Positions 17,759-32,700 of a stretch of 64,000 nt of DNA are shown one piece after another. How positions within the stretch are numbered: the first letter of the stretch is position 1; every line of letters begins with the position of its first letter. The notes beneath the pieces were generated by a model. It was given only the letters and a program-made list of their open reading frames with translations. It did not search any database and was not told the origin of the DNA. A program made the translations under genes and the position numbers. This DNA is from Nocardia uniformis NBRC 13702 (GTDB lineage: Bacteria; Actinomycetota; Actinomycetes; Mycobacteriales; Mycobacteriaceae), in the NCBI RefSeq assembly GCF_001613345.1, contig NZ_BDCE01000076.1:80905-144904 (forward strand), written 5' to 3'.

Positions 17759-20700
17759 ACCCCGCCGGCTGGGGGCGTGGTCGACCCGAGTGCGCCGGGT
17801 GCGCTGGAGGTGCTGGATATCAGTGCCGCACAGGCGAAGATCGATGCCCCGCGTATTGCCGGAGAGAGCGCGCCGCTGACAGACGGTGCGATCGAGGCGG
17901 CGATCCAGCGTTGGCGGGAGGAGGAGGCTGCGCTCACCCCGGCCCTGGCCGGGACCGGAGAGCGGTCCCCGGCAGCGACGGCACCTGCTGCCTCGGATCG
18001 GTCGGCGCGACCGCCGGCCCCCGTCGGCCCCGCCCAGCCCAAGGCCGGGGGCGGTGACCCCACGCAAGCTCGCGCCAAGAACGGCGGTGCCGTTGCGCCA
18101 GCGCACGATCCGGCTCCCGCGCTGGTTCTCGACAACGTGCCGGATGCGGGTGTCGCCGCGAGTGCGCCCGCGCAAGGTGGAGCAGTGCCGGAGGGGGCGG
18201 CACCGCCGGTATCGGGCGCCGGCCCCGCGCTCGGCGGTGACGGTGCGGCAGCACCGCGCCTTCCCGACGCGGCCGGCGGTGGCGTTGTGCCGCCGGACGG
18301 CTTCGAAAGGCCGCCGACTGCGCAGCTTCCCGAAGGCTTGGTGCGTGGTGGTGACGGTGCATCGCAACCGGTGATCGGACGAGCAGACCTGGATCCGGCC
18401 TCGGTCGCGCCGGATCCGGTGCCCGGCAAGCTGGCAACAGCCGAGCCAGCCACGACTACCGCAGACAGCAGTAACGGTAGCGTCCCGGCGAAGTCGGCCG
18501 AAGAGAGTGGCGGCAGCCCTGCGCCCGCGAACGCGAAGGCCGATGCCGGTGATGACGGTAGCGTGCCGCCGAGGCCAGTCGAAGGGGGCGGCGACAGCCC
18601 AGCGGTCGCGAACGCGAAAGCCGATGCCGACGATAGCGGCAGCGCACCGGCAAAATCAGCTGCAGCTGACGGAGACGACCCGGCAGCTCCGAACGCGAAG
18701 GCCGATGCCAGCGACCCACCGAAGTCGAAAGATTCGGCGGCACCGGATCCCGAAGCCATCACGGTTGCCAAGTCGCGGGTAGCGGCATATGAGGCGCTCG
18801 AGAATCAGCTGGGCACCATGTCGGGTGACGACCTGCGGACCATGATGCGCGAGGGCGCCTCCGACAACGCGAAGGTCTTGGCCTTCATGGAGACATCCCG
18901 CCGGGCCAGCATCACCGACCACAACCCCGCCGGCCGGGTGATGCGTTGGCAGCAGTTGCTCGGTATGGAGGCGATGTTCAACGGCAGGTTGAATGTCGAT
19001 GCGGGCCAGGGCAAAACGATGATGTTCATGGCGCACGCGTGGAAGCGGGTCAGTGCGGGTGAATCGGTCATGTTCGTCACCTCGGCGCCGGAACTGGCTC
19101 GCGCCGCCCATGAGGAATTCGCGGCGGTGCTCCAGCCCTCCGGCTACGACGTGCACCGTTTCGACGCGGATGCGAAGTCACCGCCGCCGGAGGAGGGGAA
19201 AGGCACGGTATATGTCGCCACCGCCGAGGAGGTGGCGCAAGGTGTCAATAAGGGAAATCCGCCGCCGGCCGATCATGTGATGATCGACGAGATCGACGAT
19301 GTGCTCAAATGGGCGAGCACGGTGTTCGTGCTGGCGAAAGGTACCGCGGAGGATTCACCGCCGGAAATCCAGAGCTATGTCAATTCGATGCACGCGTTCT
19401 TCGAGGATGCGTTGCAGCGGGGGACGGCGTCCGCGGTCGACAAGCGAGTAGGGCTGACGAAGGACGATTTCGCTCACCACGGCGGGAAGCTCCAACTGAC
19501 CGAAGCCGGCGAAGCGAAAGCACGCGGACTGCTCGACGAATGGTGGCCGCAGCAGGATGGTGTCCGCAGTGCCGCCGAGCCCCTGATACAGGAACGGGCC
19601 ACAGCAGCCGAAGAGCTGCGACTCCGATTGGAGTCCGAGCGGAACAGCGGCGAGACGGTACCGACAGGTGCGGAACGGACCGGTGTCGAGCAGGATCTGC
19701 ACCGGTTGACCATGGCCGCGCAAGCACGCTGGGATTATCTGCCGCAGCTGAACGACGCCTACATTGTCCACGACGGGCAACTGACCTTGATCAACCAGGC
19801 CAATGGCTCGGTGATGCGAGATCCCGAAACCGGTATGGAGAGCCGCTGGGGGGACGGGCTCGCGCAGGCCTTGGAGGCCGAACACGGACTGACTGTCCGC
19901 GACGACGCCGAAGTGATCGCCCAGGTCACCATCGACCAGATATTCGGTGACAGCAACCAGTATTTCGACTCCGTGACCGGTGCTTCCGGCACCGCCCTCA
20001 GCTTGGGTGACGATGTAGTCGCAGTACCCCGCACCGATCCTTCGCAGCTGGAAGTGCATGCCACCGTAGCGGCAGACCACGATGCCAAACTGGCGAAGAT
20101 GGCCGCCGATATCGCGGCCGAATGGGACAACGGTCGCGGCCGCGCCCAGCTGGCATACAGCGTCCGCAATAGTGACGCGCAGAAACTGTACGACCAGCTG
20201 CAGGAACTGGGCGTGCCCGCAAAGCTGGTGGACGCCCACACGCAGGTGCGGGAAGGTACCAATTTCAAAGAGCACTGGAAAGATATTCTCAGTGGCGCCG
20301 GTGGAGAAGGCGCCGTCACGATCGCGACCATCGCCGGCCGCGGCACCGACATCATGGTCGGCCCTGCCATGGAGGACCGCGGCGGCCTGATCGTGCGCGT
20401 CACCGAATACTCGGGCCTGTCGCAGGATCTCGACATCCAGGTGAAGAACCGTGCCGGCCGCACCGGCCCCATTTTCGACGTCGACAGCGAGACCCGTCTC
20501 GCACTCGCCCAGATGGCCAAAGAGATCAAGGTCGAATGGGACAACGGGAAGGGCAGTGCCCAACCGGTCCGTGTCCGTGACAGCAGCGAAGCGCAGATAC
20601 TGCAGAACCGGCTACGCGAACTGGGTGTGCCGGCCGATATGGTCGACACCCGCGTGCCGACGGCGGACAGTGCCGGAAAAGATGGTGGCGTCACGATCCG

Positions 20701-23700
20701 TTTCGACGCCGACGGCAAGACCCGTTTCGGAAGCCAACGCGGCGACGCGATCTTCTACGCCGCGCCCGACGATGCCCTGTTCGCTCGGTATGACGGCACT
20801 CCGATGGAAAGCGTCATTCGCAGCACTGTCGACGAATACGCGAAGGCTGCCGCCGACCCCGACAGCCCGGAATTCGCCTCGGCCGAAAAGAAATTCGAGG
20901 GGTTGGTGCAGGTTCTGCAGACTTGGGCGGCGCAGGCACACACCCAGGGCGCGCCTGAGGAGCCGGATTCGGAAACCGGCGAGGACGCAGTGTCCGACAA
21001 GCAGGCCGCCGAGTTGGTCGCCGCTGCCGAGAATCCGGTGCCGGACCGGACCGATTGGGAGCGGTGGACACAGCGCCACGGCGATGACCTGCGCGACAAG
21101 ATACACAAATCTGTCGAACCGATGCTCCAGGCGTTCGGTACCATCCAAGGATTCGAAGGGGCCCGCGACAGTTACACCAGGCTGCTCGAAGAGGCCGACA
21201 AGGCCGGCGCCCCGTACGAACACGAGGGCCGCGAGCACCAGCCCACCCAAACCGAGCGGTTGGCCCGGCTGGTGTTGCTCGCCCAGAGCGCCGGCGTGGA
21301 CGTGTCGCCCGAAGTCTTCACCGGTGTCGCCGCTGCCGCGGCAGCGGCGCACGGCTCGGAGTACGGCACCCGGATCGCGTTGTTCACCAACCCAGCTCCG
21401 GGCACCCAGGTCGACGTGCAAGAGGACCAACAACAGCCACTGGTCGTCACGTCCGCTGGACAGTCCTTCGATAGCGACCTGTTCGAGGTCAACAACCCCG
21501 CCGACGTGACCATGCTGCGCGACGCCGCCACCGACCTGACCGGATTCGTGGTGCAGCCGGAGCACTTCACCGCACCGGATGAGGTGGAAACTGCGGCCAA
21601 GGAGATCCTCGAGGCCATGCTGGCCGACTGGTCCCCCGAACGCCGAGCCGCTGAAATCGATGCGCTCGCTGAGGCTTTCCGCAACACGCCGTCCGGCCGA
21701 GTGGAAGTCCGGCTGATCGACGACCCGGATGCCGAGGGCGGTGCCCGCCTGCGTTACGGGCCGGTTGAGGTGGCGACGCCGGATGAGTCGGCTACGCCGG
21801 ATGCGGGAGCGACGCCAGATGAGGCGGCCACATCGGTTGAGTCGGGCACATCGGTTGAGACAGCCACGCCGGTTGAGACGGTGACCCCTGACTTGGGTGC
21901 AGCGGTGACCGATCCGGTTGAGACGGCGACCGGCCCGAGTACTGCGGTGACCGATCCACTGCTGGATCGGGATTACGGTGCGCTGTCGGAGTCCGAGCAG
22001 GCTGCGGCGTTGATCTCGGTTCTCTCGGCGGGCGGTGTGGCCGCTGTGGTTGCGCAGGACCTTGCTCGGCCGTTGCTGGACAAGGCGCGCAGGCGGGGCC
22101 GGCGCAGCGCAGACGCGGGTGCGGACTGGTATCGCCCCCTGAAGGACGCGCAGGAGAAGTCCGTCAAGCAGTGGGACAAGCGGGCGTACACCCTGATCGA
22201 CGACCTGCTGGCGGGTGGCGCCGCCGAGACGGCGGCGCGGCAGCCGGCGCGGGAGTTGGTGGATCACCTGCGTCAGCACTTGGATCAAGGAGGTAAGGCG
22301 CCGAAGTGGTTCGGCCGGTTGAAGGTGGTTCTGCAGGAGTCGTTTACCGCCGCCGGTCTCGACTTCGAGGCGGTGGCGCCTGAGGCTGTCGTTGCGCCGG
22401 ACGGCACCGAGCCGCCCGCGCCGGTGGTACCGGGGCAGTCGGTTCGCGACCGTGTCGACGAGCTGATCGCCCGCTTGCGTACCGGCGATGACCTTTTCGC
22501 GGACGGGGAGGCCGCGCGACTACGGAACCAGCTCGCGGGACTGCGGGAAGCGGGGAAGCCTGTCGACGAGGCCGCGTTCGCGGATCTGTCGGCGGCGTTG
22601 GGTGCGGCTCGTGCAGCGGAGCGGGCGGCGCGTGCGGGTGAGTCGGGTCGAGATTCGATGGCGGCGGATAATAGCGAGTCGTCGATTCGATCGGTAGCGG
22701 TATCGGAATTCATAGAGGAACCGGAGCTCCGTGAAATATTCGCGGATTTGACCAGTGCGTTGGGGTTTCCGGTGGTCGGAACCATCCGGACCGCTCCACT
22801 CCCGGCCGATGTTCCTGGCGAAGTAAGCCACCGAATCGAGTCGGGCCGGCTCGTGATCGATATCGTGGTGAACGAGCAACTGCTGCACCGGGATCGGGGC
22901 GCGGCGTGGGCACTGGAACACGGTGGGCGTGCGGAGTCGACGGCACGCTTTCTGGTGGCATACCTCGTGGGGCAGGCCATGGCCGGAGCGCTCGGGCGTG
23001 CGGGCACCGTACGTGCCGAGGTGGAGGCGTTCGAACACTACAGCGGGTTGAGCTTCGACCGAGATGATCCACGTGCCTTCACAGCGGGAGACGGTGTGGG
23101 CTTCAAGTTATGGCTGCGCAGCGAGTTCGGTCGCAGCGTTCGGCGCGGAGAGAACATCGATTGGAGCCTGATATTCGCCGAATCCTTCGCCGCGGCGGAC
23201 ACTTATGAGAACCCCGGCGATGCCATGCGAGTCATGCATGGGGCATTGACTCGAGAAGTCAGCGCCGTCCTCGAGCGGCACGAGCTTGATCTGGAACCCG
23301 GGCGGAGCGACAAGCAGAAGATCATCGATCGGGTTCGTACCGAGTTCGGTGTCGTACTCGATAAATTCGCCGACAACCCGAGAATTCAGGTACAGACGGT
23401 AGAGCAGATCGAGGCATTTCTCGAGCGGATCGACAGCGTCGACCGAACGGCCCTGCCGAACAAGATAACGGTGGGTTCGAATTCCGGCAATGTTCGTGCC
23501 GACGTTCGCAGGACAATCGACGGATCCATGGTGATGGTCCTCGATGAGCTTGTCGTAACCGAACCGGATCTGATGCAACGCTGGATGGCCGTGGAAAATG
23601 CCACAGGCTGGCACGTCCCCGGTGATCTCATCGAGTTGATCGGCCACGAACTCGGACATGTGGCGCATCTGCCGGTGGCACACCTGGCTACCGATGCGGC

Positions 23701-26700
23701 GGCGGACAAGGTGCTGCGCGCGTGCTTCATGGAGCAGCGCGGAATCGCTGCTATCGCAGACATTGTGGAGAGCAAATTCCAAATATGGCTGGCCGACCAG
23801 CTGACCCGCTACAGCTTCAACCCCCACGATGGGTTCCGCAACCCTGATGGGCCACCGAACTATCGGGAGGCGTTCGCCGAAGCGTATGCCTCGGTGCTTT
23901 TCCATCCTGAGGACGCGACACCCGGTGAGAAGGCTTTGGCTGGCCTGATCAAAGACGCTCAGCGATTGGCAGGAGTTCGGCCGGTGGAATCCGCCGAGGA
24001 GGCAGCACGGGTGCCGGTCTGGCTGTGGGTGGACGACCTGGTCGATGCGTTGCAAGAGAATAGGGCCACCGACGAGGTGGTCTTGCAGGCACGGGAGATG
24101 CTGGGGATGCTCCGGTTTATCGGAGAACCCGTTGGGAGCGAGCGTCTGGCGGCGGCATTGTCCGTGTATACCAATGGTGCGAATGCTGCCGCGGGTGCAG
24201 CCATATCGGAATTGGGCTTCACTCCTGTGGATTTGGGTGCGGGGCATACGGGATTCGTGGCAGGCGATCTCGCCGAGGCCGAGACGGTATTGGTGTACGC
24301 CGGTGCGGGACTGCAAGATCCAGGATCAACCGACGTATCGGGTCTCGTTGCGCTGATGGCACAAATCCAGGCCGCCGGTGCGGGGAGTGTCGCGGTGGTA
24401 GTTCCGGTGGGCGACGGTGTCTCCGGCCTGGGTGACGCGTTCACCCATGTCACTGGACGGCGCTGGTCGCCGCCGCCGCGGATTGTCGTTGTCGCTGAGA
24501 GTGATAGCGCGGTCGCGCTTGCCGCGGCGGTCGATCCGGTGTTGGCCGCGTCGATTGATGCGGTGATCGTCCAGGGGGTGGACGATCTGGCGAGCATGCG
24601 GCTCGGCTGGCTGCCTCGATGGACACCGGTGTATACAGAGGGCGCTGAGCAGACCGATTCCGGGGAGCGCAGCGGGCCGGTACCCGCCGGTGTGCAGCGG
24701 ATCTCCGGAAATGTGCTCGAGCATGTTCTTCAGCAGGAGGCCGGCCAGCAGTCCGCCAACGCAGCCGGACTCCGAACTGCCCCTCCCCAACCACCCGCCG
24801 AATTCACCACTGGCGACACGGAGTTTGCCGCGAGCGCGGTCGGTTTCTCCATGGGGGAAAGCCTCGATCCCACCGGCCGACCACCTGCTTCCGAGAAGTC
24901 GGCGAGGGACGGCAGCGGCCAATCCGATCCGGCCGACGCGGACGGCAGTTCGCCCGCGCCCTCACCTGGCACCCTGTTCGCCGACCTCCCGGCGATGCTG
25001 GCCGACGAGCGATATCGGAAATGGGTGCCGATGTTGCCGCCGGAGCAGCTGAAAGCTGTCGAGGATTTTCTGCAGAGTGGGGGGAAGCCTAAGGCGACAG
25101 CAGGCCCGGAGGCCAAGGCTTACAACGATCTCCGCAATGCACGCGTGCGGTTGCTCGGATTCGAGCGCGCCGAGTCCATATTGGCCGCCGCGACGCCGCG
25201 TGTAGTCGGGGCAACCAAGCAGCACCTGCCGCCTAAGCAGGCCAAGGTTTACGAACTGCTCAAGGAGCGGGACGAGAGCCTGGAGGCCGCAGTAGATGCA
25301 ACCGGATGGCAACCGGATGTCGTCAAACAGCAGCTGTATAAAGCGATGACGGACCTTGCGGAGAGAATCCGAGTCGGCGGGCTCGGTCTCGAACTCGAAG
25401 CGGTGCGTGCGGAGACCGAACTGCTGATCGTGGAGTACGTTGCCGCACTCGCAGAGTTCGGCTTCACCGAGCAATACGGGCCGGACCTCGAACAGTTGCG
25501 TTCGAAGCGCAACGAGTACGCGGACCAGTTGCCCGGGCTTCCCGCGGACTCGCCCGTGCCCAAATGGATAGCGCGGCACGACAAGATAATCGAGGCCGCG
25601 GAGGGGCTCCCGCGGCTGCAGGCCCGACTGCGCGGGCTGGAGATCCTGGACGACGCACTGGCCGAGATGTCCGCACCGCGCGAGGAGGCATGCGGCAAAT
25701 ACGCCGGACTCCGCGCAGCGGCCGAGGACCTGCCGGAGTACCCCGGCCCGGACACGACCAGGAGAATATCCGAGGCGCTGGATTCGGCGATCGCGGAATT
25801 GCACAGCGGATTCGCGGCGGGGGCCACCCGGCCCACCGCCGCTAGGGTGCGTGCCCTACTCGACCGGATCACGCTGTTGACCGAGGCGCGAACAGCGTCG
25901 GAATCATTTGAGCGCCTTGACCATGCCTATGAGCGGGCGCGCAAGCTGGTCACCGCAGCTGTACGAGTCGCCGACGACGCGGAATGGGATCGGGTGCTGG
26001 CGGAAGTCCTGGCCGGTGAGGCGGACAGCACGGTCACCACATCCCCGGACAGTTTCGCAGAACTGCGTGCACTGGTCGGTTCCGCGGATGGGCTCGACAT
26101 CGAGTTCGTGTCCATGCATGCGGGATTCATCACCCGCGACGGAATGCGGGAACTGGTCGTTGTGACCCCGCATGCTTCCGACGAATCCAACTGGCGCACA
26201 GCGGCATTCGACGTGCTCACTACGGCCGATGCTACGAGCGATAGCGGACAGCCGCATACACTGCTGCGGCTCCTCGATGCCGACACCGGGAAATCGAAAT
26301 TGGCGCGTTTCGTCGGTCGCGTGCCGCTGGTGACCGACGAATCCGGAGTCTGGCGCGACGAAGACGGCAATGCGTGGTATCTCCCCAGCGCGGACGGGAG
26401 ACAGGGGCCGGGCGGGCTGCCGTGGCGGCCCACCGACTCGGACCGGGGTCGAACGACGCACGAGCCCGGGCGGGCTCGCGGCGCTTCTGGGCACGGGTTG
26501 CCGCCGGGTGCGCCGGGTGCGGGGCGTGGCCGCAGGCATCCGTTGCGGAGCAAAGACGACCCGACGGCGAAATCTGTCCTGGACAATCGGTTCGTTTCAT
26601 TTGGTTCGAATCGGCGCGAACCCGCCTATGAGGGAGCATCTGTACCGGAGACTTCCGTCCCTCCGTCCGCCTTGCATCCGGCTGAGACTGTGCGTCTCGC

Positions 26701-29700
26701 CGGGCCGTTGGTGGAGTTGCTGCAGGGTTTGGTGGAGCATCCGGAGCGGTTGACTTCGGACGAGCTGCTGGCTGCTGCTCGTGCGGTGCGTCGGGATTTG
26801 CAGCCGCGGGATTCGTTGGAGGAGGCGGATCCGAGGTGGCGGGCGATCGACGCGGTGCTCAACGAATACGACGCCGCGGTCGGTACTTTCAATGATCCGA
26901 TCGAGTACACCACTGTCCATGTGTTCACCGAGTCGGATCTGGCTAACGTGCGGCCGGGCCGAATGGTGGTGGTGCACGCCGATGGGGAAGCCGGTGTCGA
27001 GCTGACCACCGCCGTCCTGCACCGCCTGTTCCCACGGCTGGCGCCGGACCGTTTCGGTGTTTTGAACCGGATGATCAGCGACACCGTCCGGCTGGGTGAT
27101 GGCCGGGCGGAGGTGAAGATCGACGGTCTGGGCCGGGAGTCGCGGGTCGATGTGGCGATGCGGCGCAGGTCGCCGCGAGGTGCGCAGATGCTTCCGGAGT
27201 CGGTGCTCGAGCATGCCGGGCTGACCGGGCTGCTGCACCCGGAGAACGCGGCCTGGCCACACGGTGTGCAGTTCACGTTCACGGTCGGTGACGACGGGCA
27301 CCGGGCCGCGGTGCGTGGCGAACCGCCCCACAGCATCCAGCGGGAGCGGCACCAGTCGTCGCGGCGCCAGTGGTTCTGCTCCCCGGACAGCGCCGACATG
27401 GTTTCCGAGCGCACTCGGATCGGGTTGCGTGATCCGCAGCGTTTGCTGGACTCCCTCGGTGGCGGGACTTCATATGTGTTGCCGGAAGTGCTGGGCAACG
27501 ATTGGGTGCCCGGGCATGTGGACTCGCTGGACTCGGCGGCCGATCGGGTGGTTCCCGGCGGCACTGTCCTGGTCGGTATGGATATGGCAGGAGCCGAGGC
27601 AACGCCGCGATTCGACGAACACGGCGTGGCGGAAGCTATGGACGGCCACCTTCTGGTGTTGTACCGGGACGGCGAGGGGCCGGTACGGGTGCGAGAAACC
27701 GTCAACGGCGTTGTCTACGACTATCTGTATGACCACGGGATGGTCATCCCCGGCGTGCAGAACAAGTTCTATCGCATCGTCTTCGACGGCGAAGGCCGGC
27801 CGCAACGTCCCCTGGCCGAAGGGCAGATCTCGGACGCGCTCGCGGGCCAGGACCGTCCGGTGGGGTGGTTGGGCTCGCGGCCAGGTGGGCAGGCTACAGA
27901 GGATGGCGAAGGGCAAACAGAAGCGGATTCCATCCCCGAAGACGGTGAACCGGGGCCGGATTCGGCCCCCGAATTGCGGCTCGAGATAGCCGACGATGTG
28001 ACCGACGCTGATGCCGCGCAGCAGGTTCGGGAGTTCCTCGAGTATCTCGAGTATGTCGATCCGGAACGGTTCGGGAATGTCGACTGGCTTCCTTCGGTTG
28101 TGGCGGATGCGGTGGTGCGGATCGGCGGCTCGGTCGCGGTGTCGGTGGTCGACGCGGATGCCGGTCCGGAACTGGTCGTCGAGGTGTCCGGTGGTGCGGG
28201 AAGTCCACGGCTGGAGTTGCGAAAAGTCGGTACGGAGATGCCGAGCGTTGCAGCGCACGGACCGACGGCCTTCCTCACCGGGGATTATCTGAGGCGACTG
28301 CATCGGAATTTCACTCCGCAGGGTGCGGAGGCGAAGAGCCCGGAAGCGGCACTGACCGTTCTCGACGTGTTGCGGACGCGGTTCGTGCCCACCGATACGG
28401 AACTGGCCGTCGTGTGGGGTAGTGATGGCGTCGTCGCGATTTCCGCTGACGATGTATTCGAGCTCGAAGGGCGGCCTGGGTCTGGGCTGACGCTCCAGCC
28501 GGCGGTGACCCTTGATCCGGAACTCAGCAGCGAGATGGCCGGAGCGGTCGTGAACGCGCTACCGAAGGCTGTGCCCGAGGATGATGGCGGCCTGGACCGG
28601 TTCGGATATATCAGCGAGATACCGGCAATTGTGGCCGAGGCCGCACGGCAAATCGGTGGCACCGTGTCGATGTCGGTGGTCGACGGGGATGCGAAGCCTG
28701 AACTGCGCGTTGAAGTGGTGTCCGGTGACCCGGACGGTAGCAGTCGGCTGTTGGTGCGGAAGTCAGGCAGGAACTGGCCGAGCATCGAAGCGAGTGGACC
28801 GGTTGCCCTTCTTGCTGGGGGCTATCTGGGGAAGCTGCAACGCCAGCTCTTTATTCCGGGCAACACAGCGAGGGAGCCCCTCGCGCTGAACATGCTCGAC
28901 GCGTTGGTGTCGTCGGGATCGGTGCCGTCCGACGCGGTAGTGCGAGTTCAGTGGGGTACCGGCGGGTCCATGGGTATCAACGGGCCCATCCAGGTCATTG
29001 TCGAGGGAGAATTCCAGCTAGAAGGCGATATCCGTCTGCTGAGTCTCGAGCCGGTGGCGGCCGACGAGAATCGACGCACTGAGGTAGTCGGCGCGCTGCT
29101 GAACGCATTGCCGACACCAGCGCCCGAGAGTGTGCGGAGCACCGTACTCGGTGCGATGGGTGGAGGTAGTTCGGATCCGGTCCAGGTGCGTGCTGATAGA
29201 GGCGGACCGGTTGAGGTCGCTGTCGGGACCCGTCGGCGATTCAAATACCGCGCCGTCAGTAGCGCGGAATTCAAGGCGTCTGCCGGTGATCCCTGGCTTT
29301 TCGAGGCTCTCACCAGCGTTACTGCTAGGCCGGGGCGGGAAAGGCGCAGTCCCGTGTCCGGGGAGGCTGATTTCGTCACGGCGTTGCCGGATCACATCTC
29401 TGATTCTGTCCGCTCCACGATCCAGACTCTGAATGATCTGGCAGATTTGGGCGCGGCGGAAATCGAAGTGGATACCACGGGCGACCGAAGGCAGCCGGTG
29501 ACTACGGTGACTGTCGCCATCGGGTCGGTCCGGGCCAGCTACGACTCCGGCCGCTCGCCGCATGCCGGCGCGGCTATGGCGCCGGCCAACGGTCCCAAGT
29601 CGGCATGGGTAGTTGAAGGTGATGCCGACGACCCCATCCTCGCTCAGGCGCTGGCGGTTTTCATTCCGGGAGCGGACACGATCGACGGTGGATTCCTCGA

Positions 29701-32700
29701 TCTCCTTTCGGGCCAGGTTCCCGCCGATGCCGTCAGGTTCATGGACGCTATCCTCCGCGCCGGCGGGGAGTCGCCGAAGATTGAGGTGACGGTCCAGCCC
29801 GGGGTCAGCGCCGTGGTGATCATGGAATCCGGCGGTTTCCGTTTTGAGCTCGACACCAGCCGCGGTACCGGCAAGCTGGAAGCGGTGCCCGGCGAATCCC
29901 GGCACAACAACGCCATTGCAGATTTGTTCAGTGAGGTTTTGGCAGGTGAACGGTACGCGGTTGAGGCCGCATGGCTCCCGAAATGGATCAATGAGGGTCT
30001 GCGACTCCGTGCGGGCCAACCCGCCACAGCGATTGTCGAGTTCAGCGCCGATGCGGCACCGCAACTCTCGCTGAAACACGGTCGGCACCCCTGGCATACG
30101 ATGCGACGGGCCGAAGACGGTGGGTGGCAGGCCACCTGGGATGCTTCTTTCGGTACCGACTGGAGCAAGTTCGTCAGGGCTGCCCGCAATCAGATGGACA
30201 AGCATTGGGGGGCGAACTGGTCCGTTCGCGGGATTGATATCGGCGAAACGATTGACACCATGCTTACTGTCAATCAAATTGGCGATTCGAACATTCCGAT
30301 AACTGTGAAACTATCCGAGGCTCGATGGCCACGGAAGTTCGAGTTGTGGCCGCTCCATGGCGTACCCGTCGAACAGGTAGAAGGGCTGCTTATCGACCGC
30401 ATTTCCAAGCAGGTCGAATTGATTCAGAAGGAGCGAGAATCCGCCGATGTCTTGCAGGCCGAGTCGACAACCATTTTGGACGGCGATATCCTACCTGCGA
30501 ATATTGAGGAGCTTCGCGGCTATTCCGAAGCCATAAAATCGGACGAGGACATCCTGGCAAAGCTCCGCAGTCTCGTCGCGGGATCCGAGTTGGCGGGGCG
30601 CGACCTCGAGCAGCTGATTTTCAGCGTTGTCGAAAAGCTCGCGGGCAGCGCCTATCCCGCGCAACTTCATAAGCTAATTTCCGGAACCAAGTTGAACTGG
30701 GGTAAACTCAAGCGGCTTCGTGATCGCGTTTCCGATGCCCAATGGGAGGCGCTGGAAATTGAGCAACTCAGTCACCTCGTCGCTGAAGGGCTGGCGGCCG
30801 ATATGGGTGTCAAACAGCTTAGCGACCGGATAATCGGAGATCTGATTGGTCCCGATGTGGAAAGCTCGATTCGGAATCAACTGGAGGAGTGGATATCGAG
30901 TCTAGAAGAATCGATCAGAAGTAAGGAAAGGTCAGTATCGGAGATAAAATACCGCCTGATAAAAGTGGGTGCTGGTGGCGCAGTCGCTCTGATGGAAGCG
31001 AAAGACAGCAGCGACTCTCGCCATCTAGAACATTTGCGGGAGCGTTTCGCTTTTCACCCCGCAGCGAAAGCGATGATCGATCAGCGTTGGGTGGCAGTGC
31101 GGAAGGAGGATCTGGATAATCAGAAATATATGCTCGATATTCTGGTGCTGATGCTGAGTGCAGATCCAGCACTCCATCGACGTGCCGAAGCATTAGGCTC
31201 CGACTGGTACTTCGACCCTGATCGCGCTGGTGGCTGGCTGGGCTGGCATCTCCCTGCGGTCAAGGAGAGCGACGATCCTGATCTATTGCTGGACTGGGTC
31301 AAGCTGATCACGCCCGAGGGGCAGCGGTGGGCGTGGGCCAGTCTCGATGACCGGCAGAAAAACCTACTGTTCGAGCATGTCACTCGGGACCAGGCGCTAC
31401 GCGAATCCCAAGTGGAGGGCATCCTGTCCCCGCGGGAACGTTTCGCGAACGGCCCGCGAAAGTGGCGTCAACAGGCCGAACAGTTGGTGAAGAACTACTT
31501 CCGCGGTAAGGGCGGCGCCGAGCTCGAGAAGGAGCTGACCAGGCTGCTCACCGATACCGTGCAGGCGCCACAGGATCGGACACCCGCCGATAGCTCTGGT
31601 GCGGTGGCTGGTGGTCTGGACGTACTGACCACTGTCGGCATGCAAGCACTGTTCCCGGATCCCGGTCCGGCCGGCGGTACGGCGCAGAAGGGTCGTAAAG
31701 GCAGACAACAGCAGAAAGGTGCGAAGGCCCCGGATCCCTTCACCGTCGCTGGTTTCAACGACGAGGTACTCGGCCGGGCGCGCACCGCGCTGGCCGAAAT
31801 TCTGGCCGAGGACGTGGAGGCGGTTACCTCGAACGCCGATGTTGCGCGGCAGGAGGACACTGCCCGGCAGAAACTGATCGATTCGGTGGTCGAACGAATC
31901 CAGAGTGATTACCTCGAGTCGGTGCGGACCGCGGACCTGAGCGAGCGTGCGTCGGCGTGGACGCTGGAACTGGCGGGGGATCGCGGGTGGTTCGAGGAGG
32001 CTGTCGCGAATCTCGAAGCGCACCTTGCCGAGGAGCGGTCCAAGGCCGATGCCGAAGTCCGACGTCTCTTCGGCGTCGAGGAGGTGACCAAAGCATTCTT
32101 CGAGGCGCTCGGCATTGCCGTCTTCCGGGCATTGCGCGCCGACCAGCCGGATGCGGTGCGGGCTCTGCTCAGTGCTTTTCTGCTGCAGGCCCGGGCGATC
32201 GAAGCGGAGTTCACCGGACCGTACGCGACGTGGTGGGCGGAGATGGTGAATGGCGTTATCACCGCGCAGTTCGGTGACCGGACGCTCGATGAGATAGCGG
32301 AGATGCTCAATAGTGCCGATGCGGAGGTCAGGGCGCGCGCCAAGCTGCTGTTCATCGAGATCGCGGGTGCGGAGCAGACCGTCCAGCTTTATCAGGCGCT
32401 CCTGGGGGAGATGACCGCGGTATTTTTCACCGATGTGGTGCATCCGATGCAGGCCGACCTCGACCGGCTGAACAACCCGCCCAAGTTCCTGATCGAACGC
32501 AAGAACGGCGACTACCATCAGTACACCTCCGCCGGTAACGAATTCCTGGTCAGTGTGCAACTGTATTTTGAATCCCGAGGTATCAAACGCCCCGACATTC
32601 TCGATATCGACGAAGGTAACCAGGATGTCAGCGAAGTCTATGAACTCCTCGAGAAGGTAGCCGCCGAAACGGAGGGCTGGTCGACCAGCTGGGAATGTCA

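Noticed and set aside
18757..20960. SecA region as a separate secA2-like gene
   Set aside because: There is no stop before it and no ribosome site or start near residue 699. The frame is continuous with the linker on both sides, and the SecA C-terminal region is absent.
22285..27705. Several 200-400-codon open frames on the minus strand within the giant gene
   Set aside because: They are shadow frames of GC-rich coding DNA, with low-complexity Arg/Ser/Pro products and no family motifs, while the plus frame carries recognised domains.
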